Source: Paracoccaceae bacterium (lineage in GTDB: Bacteria > Pseudomonadota > Alphaproteobacteria > Rhodobacterales > Rhodobacteraceae). Taken from it: a stretch of DNA of 44,813 nucleotides. The DNA lies in NCBI GenBank assembly GCA_014879735.1, contig JACSRN010000067.1:1-44813 (forward strand), in the 5' to 3' direction. Shown here piece by piece: positions 31,047-39,022 of this stretch. Below the pieces are notes generated by a model. It did not search any database and was not told where the DNA came from. It worked only from the letters and a program-made list of their open reading frames with translations. Both the position numbers and the translations under genes were made by a program. Each line of letters starts with the position of its first letter. The stretch's first letter is position 1.

Positions 31047-32519
31047 TCAGGATATTGCGCGGCCGGCCGCGGGATGTGCGATGCCCTCACCCCCGAACCG
31101 CGGCACCGCGGTGGTGACGGCATCGCGGCCGGGGCCGCGGGCAAGTTCGTCCACGGCGCGGATGATGGTATCGGCCTTGGCGTCATCCATCAGATAGCTG
31201 AGGTTCAGGCGCACCCAGCCCGGCCTTGCCTGATCTTCGCCCGCGGCGATGCGCCGGCGCAGATGTTCAGAGGCCGCCTCGTCGATGCCAAGCAGCCGGT
31301 GGCCGTAGGGCCCGGCACAGGCACAGCCGCCGCGGGCCTGAATGCCGTAGCGGTCGCTCAGAAGGCGGGTGAACTGCTGGGGATCGACATAGCCGCAGTC
31401 GTCCTGAATCTGGAACGAGAAGATCGGCAGCCGCGGCGCATCGGGCAGGCCGAGGATGCGGATCCGCGGATTGCGCTGCCAGACGGCGCGCGCCCGCGCG
31501 AGCAACTCGCGATGGCGGCGGTCGATGTAGGATTGCCCGATGGCGGCCTTGACCAGAAAGGTCATCGCCGCGCGGATGTCGCCCAGCGTGTTCGGCGTCC
31601 CGGCTTCTTCGCGCCGGACCAGATTGCGGGAATAGTCATGCGCCCAGGGCGAGACGAAGGCGACGGTGCCGCCGCCCGGCCAGGTTGGAACCTGCGTCGT
31701 CACGGCCGAGTTGCGCAGGATCAGCAGGCCCGAGGCACCCGGTCCACCGGGAAACTTGTGCGGCGAAAGCACCACCGCATCCTTGTCGACCATGTCGATC
31801 GGCAGATAGGGGCCGCCGCCGGCATAATCCCAGACCGACAGCGCGCCATGGCGCCGCAGCAGAGCCGAGACGGCGACCGTATCGGTCAATATGCCGCTGA
31901 CGTTGGAGGCCGCCGAAAAGGCGCCGACCGTCAGCCGGCTGCCGGCGTTTTCCGCCAGCAACATCGCAAGCTGGTCGAGATCCGGCCCACCCCCGGGCGC
32001 CTCGTCCAGCATGATCACCTCGGCACCGCTTTCGCGCCAGGGCAGGATGTTCGAGTGATGCTCATAGGGGCCGATAAGGACCAGCGGCACCTCGCCACGG
32101 GCAACCGCGGCCGAGAGCCCCAGCAGGTTGACCAGCCGGTTCAACCCCGCCGTCGCCCCGGATCCGGCAAAGATCACGCTGCAGTCCGGCCCGGCGCCGG
32201 TCAGCCCCGCAATCACCGCGCGCGCCTCTTCGCGCAGCCGCGTCATGAAGGCGCCGCAGGCCGAAGCCTCGGTGTGACTGTTCGAGTAGAACGGCAGGAT
32301 CTGGTCGCGCACCACATCCTCGACCTGGGCCAGCGCCCGGCCCGAGGCGACGTGGTCGGCATAGATCAGCGGCTTTGGTCCGAAGGGCCCGTCGATCACC
32401 GCATTCTCGCCGATCAGCCCCCGGCGCAGCCGCGCCACGGCATCGGGGCCGGTGATCGCCATCTGGAACCGCCGCAACAGGCCCTGGCCGGACGGGGATA
32501 GTTTCGCCTGGTCTTGCAT
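31047..32519 (-). CDS. Class V aminotransferase-fold PLP enzyme (cysteine desulfurase-like)
   Basis: A 490-residue, type I fold PLP enzyme, longer than IscS/SufS (about 400). The PLP lysine is Lys255 in LSPHKFPGG, with Asp231 (VWDYAG) and His154 (YEHHSN) at the cofactor-binding positions. GGCACAGPYG (Cys399, Cys401) occupies the place of the catalytic cysteine of cysteine desulfurases. Cysteine desulfuration, selenocysteine lysis or another beta-elimination is possible. The start at 32519 follows GGAGGATCCG. It is divergent from an Lrp regulator, suggesting amino-acid-responsive control. Confidence 0.87.
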   Translation of the reverse strand: MQDQAKLSPSGQGLLRRFQMAITGPDAVARLRRGLIGENAVIDGPFGPKPLIYADHVASGRALAQVEDVVRDQILPFYSNSHTEASACGAFMTRLREEARAVIAGLTGAGPDCSVIFAGSGATAGLNRLVNLLGLSAAVARGEVPLVLIGPYEHHSNILPWRESGAEVIMLDEAPGGGPDLDQLAMLLAENAGSRLTVGAFSAASNVSGILTDTVAVSALLRRHGALSVWDYAGGGPYLPIDMVDKDAVVLSPHKFPGGPGASGLLILRNSAVTTQVPTWPGGGTVAFVSPWAHDYSRNLVRREEAGTPNTLGDIRAAMTFLVKAAIGQSYIDRRHRELLARARAVWQRNPRIRILGLPDAPRLPIFSFQIQDDCGYVDPQQFTRLLSDRYGIQARGGCACAGPYGHRLLGIDEAASEHLRRRIAAGEDQARPGWVRLNLSYLMDDAKADTIIRAVDELARGPGRDAVTTAVPRFGGEGIAHPAAGRAIS

Positions 32520-32585
32520 CGGATCCTCCACCACTTGCGTCCTGGGGATCTTCTCAAGAATATACCGGAAATACCTCACTGTTTC

Positions 32586-32600
32586 TATCGTCTGTCGATA
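32586..32600. promoter_or_regulatory. Short palindrome in the aminotransferase-Lrp promoter gap
   Basis: TATCG, TCTGT and CGATA form a perfect 5-5-5 inverted repeat in an AT-rich stretch, 23 bases upstream of the Lrp start and 67 from the aminotransferase start. Lrp proteins bind degenerate palindromes of about 15 bases, so this is a candidate site for control of both genes. Confidence 0.4.
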
Positions 32601-32622
32601 TAAAATGTGGTCATATGATCGC

Positions 32623-33102
32623 ATGAAGCGCCAGAAGATAGATCAGATTGACGCGGCGATCCTGCGGGCGCTGCAGCGGGATTCCAGTCAGAGCCAGCGC
32701 GCGCTGGCCGAAGAGGTGGGTCTGTCGCAGAACGCCTGCTGGCGGCGGCTGCAGGCCATTCGCGACAGCGGCATGATCGCGGGGCATTCGCTGCGGCTGG
32801 TGCGCTCGGCACTGGGGCTGGATGTCGTGGCCTTTGTCGTGGTGCGCACCCGGCAGCATTCGCGTGACTGGCTGGCCGCGTTTCGCCAGCATGTCAGCAG
32901 CATTCCCGAGGTCGTCGATTTCTACCGGATCAGCGGTGAATACGACTACATGCTGAAGATCGTCACCCAGAATATCGCCAGCTACGACCGCATCTATCAG
33001 CGCCTGATCGAGAAGGTCGAATTGGAGACCGTGACAACCTATTTCGCGATGGAAGCCATCGCCGAACAGCGGCCCTTCCCGATCACCCCCAGTGTCGATT
33101 GA
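32623..33102 (+). CDS. Lrp/AsnC-family transcriptional regulator
   Basis: A 159-residue regulator of standard length. The helix-turn-helix spans about residues 5-50 (IDQIDAAILRALQRDSSQSQRALAEEVGLSQNACWRRLQ), followed by the AsnC ligand-binding (RAM) domain with VVDFYRISGEYDYMLKIV. It starts 103 bases from the divergent PLP enzyme and most likely regulates it in response to its amino acid substrate, by family precedent. An in-frame ATG at 32605 is an alternative start but adds residues not seen in the family. Confidence 0.92.
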   Translation: MKRQKIDQIDAAILRALQRDSSQSQRALAEEVGLSQNACWRRLQAIRDSGMIAGHSLRLVRSALGLDVVAFVVVRTRQHSRDWLAAFRQHVSSIPEVVDFYRISGEYDYMLKIVTQNIASYDRIYQRLIEKVELETVTTYFAMEAIAEQRPFPITPSVD

Positions 33103-33151
33103 GGCGACCGGCGACCGGCGGCCAGATCGGCATGTGCCGGAGGAGCCGCGC

Positions 33152-33922
33152 TCAGCTGAGCGATTGCAGATCGCTGTCGATGCCGATCGCCTGACCCGAG
33201 GTCGTCCGTGCCCGCGGCGAGGCCAGCCAGACCGCCTGGGCGGCGATCTGCTCCGGCTCGATCATCTCGGGGATCGATGCCTTCGCCATGGCTTCGATCC
33301 GCATCGCCTCGAGGGCAACGCCCCGGGCAGCGGCCTTGGCGGCCAGTACCTCGTCCTGCCTCCGGCCGCGCACGATGCCGGGCAGGATGGCATTGGCACG
33401 GATGCGGTGCGGTCCCAGTTCGACGGCCAGCGAGCGGGTAAAGCCCACCACTGCCCATTTCGATGCGGCATAGGGCGTGCGCAGCCCGAAGCCCAGCCGC
33501 CCCGCGGCCGAGGCGATGTTGAGGATGCTGGCGTTTTCGCTTTGCCGCAGCAGCGGAACGGCCAGCCGGGTGCAGTTGAACTGCCCGGTGATATTGACCG
33601 CCAGCGTGCGGTCCCAGTCCTCGGGGGCGATCTGGTCGACGCCGCCGGTCGGGCCGCCGATCCCGGCATTGTTCACCAGGCAGTCGAGCCCGCCCAGGGT
33701 GCGGCCGACCTCGTCGAACATTGCCGCCACCGCGCCACGGTCGGAGACGTCGCAGGCCGAGACGCCGAACCCCTCGGCCGCCATCTCCTGCAGGAGACCG
33801 AGGTCCAGGTCGCAGAGTTGGACCTGCGCGCCCTCGTCGCGGAAGGCGCGCGCAATGGCGGCGCCGATGCCGCCGCCGCCGGCCGTTACCAGCACCCGCA
33901 GTCCTTCGATCCCGAGATCCAT
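33152..33922 (-). CDS. Short-chain dehydrogenase/reductase
   Basis: A 256-residue classical SDR. The cofactor loop is VTAGGGGIGAAIA (normally T-G-x-x-x-G-I-G; the first Gly is Ala). Asp in LCDLD suggests NAD(H), and the core has NNAG, Ser in NIASAAG and the catalytic Y-x-x-x-K in PYAASKWA. ILPGIVRG and a C-terminal GQAIGIDSD fit the family. The start at 33922 follows GGAAGGA. It is divergent from a beta-keto acid cleavage enzyme, so it may oxidise a beta-hydroxy acid to that enzyme's substrate. Convergent with the Lrp gene. Confidence 0.92.
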   Translation of the reverse strand: MDLGIEGLRVLVTAGGGGIGAAIARAFRDEGAQVQLCDLDLGLLQEMAAEGFGVSACDVSDRGAVAAMFDEVGRTLGGLDCLVNNAGIGGPTGGVDQIAPEDWDRTLAVNITGQFNCTRLAVPLLRQSENASILNIASAAGRLGFGLRTPYAASKWAVVGFTRSLAVELGPHRIRANAILPGIVRGRRQDEVLAAKAAARGVALEAMRIEAMAKASIPEMIEPEQIAAQAVWLASPRARTTSGQAIGIDSDLQSLS

Positions 33923-34168
33923 CGCCGATCCTTCCGTTGCATGGCCCGCGCCGCAGATCCCGCCGGGCGTCCGGCCGGGGCGCGCCACCGCGCCGGGTCA
34001 CGGTTCCGGCTGCATGGCGTTCGCGCCTGCACAGCCGCCGCAGCACGACCGCCGAGCCTCGTCGGATCAAGGGCTTGACGGCATTCTGATAACACAGCTA
34101 CCCTGCCCCGCAAGCGTTTTCAGACCCAAGGAAACATGCCCCGCGGCGGGTGATGGGGGGCCACGGCC

Positions 34169-35095
34169 ATGGCCAGCAACAAGATCATCATCACCTGTGC
34201 CGTCACCGGGGCGATCCATACGCCTTCGATGTCGCCGCATCTGCCGCTGTCCGCCGGGGATATCGCCGAGGCCGCCATAGGTGCGGTCGAGGCCGGGGCG
34301 GCCATCGTCCATCTGCATGCGCGTGGCAAGGACGGCATCCCCGACCAGGATCCCGAACTGTTCGTCCCCTTCCTGCAGGCCATCAAGCAGCGCTGCGACG
34401 GGATCGTGAACATCACCACCGGCGGTGCGCCCAGCATGACGGTGGAGGAGCGGATGCGCCCGGTTGCCCGCTTCCTGCCCGAGATCGCTTCGCTGAACAT
34501 GGGCTCGATGAACTTCGGCCTCTATCCGATGCTCGACCGCTTCAGGGATCTGCGCCACGACTGGGAGCGCAGCTATCTCGAAGGCTCGCGCGATCGGGTG
34601 TTCAGGAACACCTTCAGCGACATCGAGGCAATCCTTGCCACCTGTTCGGAAAGCGGCACCCGGTTCGAGGTGGAGTGCTACGATATCGGCCATCTCTATA
34701 CGCTGGCGCATTTTGTCGACCGCGGGCTGATCCGGCCGCCGTTCTTCGTGCAAAGCGTCTTTGGCATTCTGGGGGGCATCGGTCCGCATCCCGAGGACGT
34801 GGTGCATATGAAGCGGACGGCGGACCGGCTGTTTGGGACCGATTACCACTGGTCCGTTCTGGGTGCGGGGCGCAACCAGATGCGGATTGCCGCCATGGCC
34901 ATGACCATGGGCGGCAATGTGCGGGTCGGGTTGGAGGATTCGCTCTGGATCGGGCCGGGGCAACTGGCCACCAGCAACGCCGAACAGGTCTTGCGGGTCC
35001 GTCGTATCGCCGAGGGGCTGGGGCTGGAACCCGCCACGCCGGAAGAGGCGCGCGCCATGCTGGCGCTGAAGGGGGCGGCGGCGGTCAATTTCTGA
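34169..35095 (+). CDS. BKACE-family beta-keto acid cleavage enzyme
   Basis: A 308-residue TIM-barrel protein of the 3-keto-5-aminohexanoate cleavage (Kce/BKACE, DUF849) family. The zinc ligands are His48 and His50 in VHLHARG; ITCAVTGAIHTPS, ITTGG and GLEDSLWIGPGQLATSN are further signatures. Members condense a beta-keto acid with acetyl-CoA and split it to acetoacetate and a new acyl-CoA; substrates include dehydrocarnitine, 3-ketoglutarate and 3-keto-5-aminohexanoate. The divergent SDR may supply the keto acid. The Shine-Dalgarno sequence is indistinct. The convergent gap to the LysR gene (163 bases) shows nothing I can support. Confidence 0.92.
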   Translation: MASNKIIITCAVTGAIHTPSMSPHLPLSAGDIAEAAIGAVEAGAAIVHLHARGKDGIPDQDPELFVPFLQAIKQRCDGIVNITTGGAPSMTVEERMRPVARFLPEIASLNMGSMNFGLYPMLDRFRDLRHDWERSYLEGSRDRVFRNTFSDIEAILATCSESGTRFEVECYDIGHLYTLAHFVDRGLIRPPFFVQSVFGILGGIGPHPEDVVHMKRTADRLFGTDYHWSVLGAGRNQMRIAAMAMTMGGNVRVGLEDSLWIGPGQLATSNAEQVLRVRRIAEGLGLEPATPEEARAMLALKGAAAVNF

Positions 35096-35258
35096 CCGGC
35101 GGCCGGCCGGCGCCTTGCAGGCCGGGATCACATCTTTTCCGTGCCGCCGTGCATTCGGATCGGATTCGGGCCGCACTGGCAGAGATTTGCATGGCGGGGC
35201 CTGTGCCGGGCAGATCGGCGCAGGGTTCTGCCGGCCCCGGCTATGACGATGGTGCGGG

Positions 35259-36185
35259 TCAGGCCTTGTCCGGCTGGTTCCACGGCCGACCGCCGGCCAA
35301 TGCGGCCGCCAGATGCTCGATCAGCGCCCGCAGCTTGACGGGAATCGGCGAAATCGGCGGCCAGACGGCGTGGATCGGCAGGATCCGCGTCTCATGTGCG
35401 GCCAGAACCTGCAGCAGCCGGCCCTCGCGCAGCGCGGGGGCGACGATGAAATCGGGCAGCATGGCCAGCCCCAGCCCGGCCAGCGCCATGTCACGCATCG
35501 CCTCGCCATTGTTCAGCGTCAGCCGCGCCGTCACCTGCGGCGCCTCGGACCGCCCGGTGCCGTGGAATTGCCACAGCCGGGCATCGGGCAGATGGCTGTA
35601 TCCGATCACCTGGTGCGCGGCCAGATCGGCAGGCACCGCGGGCGTGCCATGCCGCTTGAGATATAGCGGGCTGGCACAGGCGATCATCCGCCCCTCGCAC
35701 AGCTTGCGCTGCATCAGATGGGCATCGCGCATGTCGCCGATGCGGATCGCGATGTCGAACCCCTCACGGGCAAGGTCGCGGGCGCGGTCGTCGAAGTCGA
35801 TGCGCAGGTCAAGCCGTGGATGCGCCTCGGCAAAGCGGGCAAGGATCGGGCCGAGGTGCAGGATGCCAAAGCTCATGGGTGCGGAAATCGCCAGCGTTCC
35901 CTGCAGCGGTGCCGGGCCGCCCATCGTCTGCGCCGCACCTTCCGCGGCCGCGCGCAACTCGGCCAGCGCCGGGCGCATCCCGGCGGCCAGCCGCAGTGCC
36001 GCATCGGTCGGTGCGATGCGGCCCGCATTGCGCCGGAACAGCGCCGCGCCAAGCGCAGATTCGAAATCGGCAATCCGCTTCGACACCACGGATTTGGACA
36101 GGTTCAGCCGTGCCGCCGCAGCGGTCACGGTGCCAAGCTCCATCACCGCCAGGAAGGTCTCGATCTCGTCCAGGGAATAGCGCAT
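35259..36185 (-). CDS. LysR-family transcriptional regulator
   Basis: A 308-residue LysR protein. The N-terminal helix-turn-helix (TFLAVMELGTVTAAAARLNLSKSVVSKRIADFE) is followed by the effector domain with GTLAISAPMSFG and LPDFIVAPAL. The start at 36185 gives the usual MRYSLDEIETF opening. It is divergent from the FMN reductase gene across a 252-base gap and is the probable activator or repressor of that gene and perhaps the rest of the redox cluster. LysR proteins with such neighbours commonly answer quinones or electrophiles. Confidence 0.93.
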   Translation of the reverse strand: MRYSLDEIETFLAVMELGTVTAAAARLNLSKSVVSKRIADFESALGAALFRRNAGRIAPTDAALRLAAGMRPALAELRAAAEGAAQTMGGPAPLQGTLAISAPMSFGILHLGPILARFAEAHPRLDLRIDFDDRARDLAREGFDIAIRIGDMRDAHLMQRKLCEGRMIACASPLYLKRHGTPAVPADLAAHQVIGYSHLPDARLWQFHGTGRSEAPQVTARLTLNNGEAMRDMALAGLGLAMLPDFIVAPALREGRLLQVLAAHETRILPIHAVWPPISPIPVKLRALIEHLAAALAGGRPWNQPDKA

Positions 36186-36437
36186 GGCGACAGGATAACG
36201 GCGCGCCCGGGGGAATGCCACCGCCGGCGACCGGGCACTGGGCAGGCCCGTTGCAAGCGGTTAAACTGATCGCGGGCCACAGGAAACGGGGGGCGGGACG
36301 GATGCTGTCCCAGAGAGCGAACGGACATGTTCCCGGCCGCCCGCGCGGCCCCCGGCGTGGTGCCTGCGACGCCCAGGCCCGCCCTTGCCGCGCTTTTGCG
36401 GCGCCCGATCACCCGAAAAACCGCATAGGGAACTGAG

Positions 36438-37004
36438 ATGACCACGATCCTTGGGCTATCCGGCAGTCTGCGCCGTGCCTCGTTCAACGCCGGCCTGCTG
36501 CGCGCTGCGGCCGAGGTGGCCCCGCCCGGCGTGACGGTGACGATCGGCTCCATTCGGGAGGTGCCGCTCTATGATGCCGATCTGGAGGCGGAAAAGGGCC
36601 TACCCCCTGCCGTGGCCGAGTTGCAGGCGCAGCTGGCCCAGGCGACCGGGCTTCTGCTCGTCACGCCGGAATATAACAACGGCATTCCCGGCGTGTTCAA
36701 GAACGCCATCGACTGGATGTCGCGCGGGCCGGGGCTGGCCTTGTTCGTGGGTAAGCCGGTGGCGTTGCTGGGTGCCTCGCCCGGCGGGTTCGGCACGATC
36801 CTCGCCCAGGCGCATTGGTTGCCGGTCCTGCGCACGCTGCGGGCCGAACTCTGGACCGGGGGCCGCATGCAGGTGTCGCGCGCGCGGACGGTCTTCGACG
36901 AGCACGGCACCCTGACCGAGGATACCACGCGCCAGCAGCTTGCCGAATTCCTTCATGGCTTTGCCGCCCGCCTTCAGGACGAGCGGCCGGCGGTCACAGC
37001 TTAG
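36438..37004 (+). CDS. NADPH-dependent FMN reductase (quinone/chromate reductase-like)
   Basis: A 188-residue flavodoxin-like protein. LGLSGSLRRASFNAGLLRAA binds the FMN phosphate, and TPEYNNGIPGVFKNAIDWMSR is the family signature near the flavin ring. GASPGGFGTILAQ follows. Members reduce quinones, chromate or azo compounds by two-electron transfer and so lower redox cycling. The 3' end overlaps the convergent GNAT gene by 11 bases. Position beside LysR, DoxX, pirin and a dioxygenase-hydrolase fusion supports a detoxification role. Confidence 0.92.
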   Translation: MTTILGLSGSLRRASFNAGLLRAAAEVAPPGVTVTIGSIREVPLYDADLEAEKGLPPAVAELQAQLAQATGLLLVTPEYNNGIPGVFKNAIDWMSRGPGLALFVGKPVALLGASPGGFGTILAQAHWLPVLRTLRAELWTGGRMQVSRARTVFDEHGTLTEDTTRQQLAEFLHGFAARLQDERPAVTA

Positions 37005-37317
37005 GCTTCTCGCCGGGCGCCGTGGTGAAAAGCGGCGCCCATTCGGGATGCCGGGCATATTGCGCCTGCACATAGGGGCAGAGCGGCAGGATGCGAAAGC
37101 CGTTCGCCCGGGCATCCTCGAGCATGAAATCCAGCAGGCGCCGCGCGACGCCGCGGCCGCCCATCGCCTCGGGCACGCCGGTGTGGTCGGCGCTGATCAC
37201 GCCTTCGCGGCGGCGGGTGAAGGTGATCTCGCCCTCGGCGTCGATCCCCTCGATCCGCGCGACATAGCGGCCGTGGCGGGCATCGCGGTCTTCCTTCGTG
37301 ATGATGACATCGGTCAT
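36994..37317 (-). CDS. Small GNAT-family N-acetyltransferase (YjdJ-like)
   Basis: A 107-residue single-domain acetyltransferase. GEITFTRRREGVISADHTGVPEAMGGRGVARRLLDFML shows the acetyl-CoA pyrophosphate loop (GGRGVARRL), and PLCPYVQAQYARHPEW is the C-terminal signature of the short YjdJ/GTP-like GNAT group. The acceptor is unknown. It lies 11 bases after the DoxX gene in the same operon. Its end overlaps the opposing FMN reductase gene by 11 bases. Confidence 0.88.
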   Translation of the reverse strand: MTDVIITKEDRDARHGRYVARIEGIDAEGEITFTRRREGVISADHTGVPEAMGGRGVARRLLDFMLEDARANGFRILPLCPYVQAQYARHPEWAPLFTTAPGEKPKL

Positions 37318-37328
37318 GGCGCGGCTCC

Positions 37329-37898
37329 TCAGAATTCGCGTTTCAGGATGGTGCGGTCCACCGACAATGGCCCCGCGCCATAGGCGGCCAGGAACAGCGC
37401 GGCGACGGTCCACAGCGCCGAGAAGCCCTCGGCCTTGAACTGCACCTGATGCAGGAAGACCGCCCCGCCGTCGGCCGCAAGGTTGCGCAGGCCGTCTTCG
37501 GTAAGCAGCGTCTGTCCGGCGGCCTGGGCTGCGGCCAGGCCCTCGGGCGTCAGCAGGACCGTGCCATAGGGATGGGTGGCGTGAAACCAGTAGGTGACGG
37601 CCAGCATGACCGCGTTGGCCAGCGCCACCGGGCGGGTGAGAAAGCCGGCAAGGATCAGCACCCCGCCGCCGAACTGCAGCACCGCCAGCACCGCCGACCA
37701 CAGCCAGCCGGGATGCATGCCCAGGTTTTCGGTAAAGCCGGCCATGGCGAAGGGTGCGGTGATCTTGGGCCAGCCCTCCAGGATCAGCATGCCGCCGACC
37801 AGGACGCGAAGACCCAGATGCGCCAGCGGTTTCGCGACGGTTTCGTAGAACGGACCCATGAACGGCAGGATCAGGCGGGTCTTGGAGGCGTCTTCCAT
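37329..37898 (-). CDS. DoxX-family membrane protein
   Basis: A 189-residue protein with four hydrophobic segments (near 28-44, 69-88, 92-109 and 158-178). GLRVLVGGMLILEGWPKI and AGFTENLGMHPGW resemble DoxX/MhqP proteins, which often occur with quinone-detoxifying dioxygenases. A loop of about 45 residues between the third and fourth segments is longer than in minimal DoxX. AAGGAG precedes the ATG by 9 bases. It is the first gene of a pair with the GNAT and is divergent from pirin across a 225-base promoter region. Confidence 0.87.
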   Translation of the reverse strand: MEDASKTRLILPFMGPFYETVAKPLAHLGLRVLVGGMLILEGWPKITAPFAMAGFTENLGMHPGWLWSAVLAVLQFGGGVLILAGFLTRPVALANAVMLAVTYWFHATHPYGTVLLTPEGLAAAQAAGQTLLTEDGLRNLAADGGAVFLHQVQFKAEGFSALWTVAALFLAAYGAGPLSVDRTILKREF

Positions 37899-38123
37899 TC
37901 TTGCGAACTCCTTGTTGTCCGTCGGGTCGAGTTTGACCGAGGTCCGCGGCAGGGACAACGGCTCTTGGTGCCAATCTGCATCGCGCCGCCCGGGCCAGCC
38001 AGCCGGGGAACATGCAACGCCGTGTTCTCTGCGGTCGAACGCCCTGCCCCTTGGCCTGCAGGTCGGCCTGCCCCATCTTGGCAGCAAGCGGGGCATTGCG
38101 GCCCCGGGAAAATGGAGAAAACG

Positions 38124-38984
38124 ATGAGAGAGATCGTAGCGGCCAGCACAGCACCCGGTGGCCATTGGGTGGGTGACGGCTTCCCCGTCCGTTCGCTGTT
38201 CTCGCACATGAACGGCAATAACGAGAGCACGCCCTTCCTGCTGCTCGACTATGCCGGCCCGGCCGAATTTGCCCCGACCGGCCAGCCGCGTGGTGTTGGC
38301 GTGCACCCCCACAAGGGGTTTGAGACCGTGACCATCGTCTACCAGGGCGAGGTGGAGCATGGCGACTCGACCGGCCGGGGCGGCGTGATCCGCGAGGGCG
38401 ACGTGCAGTGGATGACGGCGGCGAACGGTATCCTGCACAAGGAATTCCACAGCCAGGACTTCACCCGCAAGGGTGGCACGCTGGAAATGGTGCAGCTTTG
38501 GGTCAATCTGCCGGCCGCCGACAAATCGGCAGAGCCGGGGTATCAGGGCATCGAGGACGCGCAGATCCCGGCGGTGGATCTGCCCGATGGCGCGGGACGG
38601 TTGCGGGTGATCGCCGGCAGCTATGCCGGGGTGGCCGGCCCGGCCCGCACCTTCACCCCGATCGAAGTCTGGGATGTGCGGCTGGGTGCCGGCAAGACCG
38701 TGACCTTCGATCCCGAGGACGGCCATACGGTGATCGTCGTCCTGCTGGACGGCACGGTCACGCTGAACGGAGAGCGCGCGCTGACCGGCGCCGCACAGGC
38801 CCGGCTTTCGCGCGAGGGTGGCAGCTTCACCGTCGCGGCGGGAACCGATGCAAAACTGCTGATCCTGGCCGGCGCCCCGATCGACGAGCCGGTGGCGGCC
38901 TATGGCCCGTTCGTGATGAACACCGAGGGCGAGATCCGTCAGGCGATCAACGATTTCAATGCCGGGCGTTTCGGCCGGCTGTGA
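38124..38984 (+). CDS. Pirin-family bicupin protein
   Basis: A 286-residue bicupin. The metal site of the first cupin is VHPHKGFETVTIVYQGEVEHGDS plus GILHKEFHS, giving the pirin three-His/one-Glu set. PIEVWDVRLGAG starts the second cupin. Some bacterial pirins are quercetin 2,3-dioxygenases, and others respond to oxidative stress. The start at 38124 is preceded by GGAG with 7-base spacing; an ATG 12 bases earlier is possible. It shares a promoter region with the DoxX-GNAT pair and converges on the dioxygenase-hydrolase fusion. Confidence 0.92.
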   Translation: MREIVAASTAPGGHWVGDGFPVRSLFSHMNGNNESTPFLLLDYAGPAEFAPTGQPRGVGVHPHKGFETVTIVYQGEVEHGDSTGRGGVIREGDVQWMTAANGILHKEFHSQDFTRKGGTLEMVQLWVNLPAADKSAEPGYQGIEDAQIPAVDLPDGAGRLRVIAGSYAGVAGPARTFTPIEVWDVRLGAGKTVTFDPEDGHTVIVVLLDGTVTLNGERALTGAAQARLSREGGSFTVAAGTDAKLLILAGAPIDEPVAAYGPFVMNTEGEIRQAINDFNAGRFGRL

Positions 38985-39022
38985 CCCCGGACGGGGGGCG
39001 GTCTTCGGGCCGCCCCGTTTCG

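Noticed and set aside
34150-36180. A 676-codon plus-strand frame through the BKACE gene and the antisense of LysR
   Set aside because: It is out of frame with BKACE and antisense to a clear LysR protein; shadow of high GC content.
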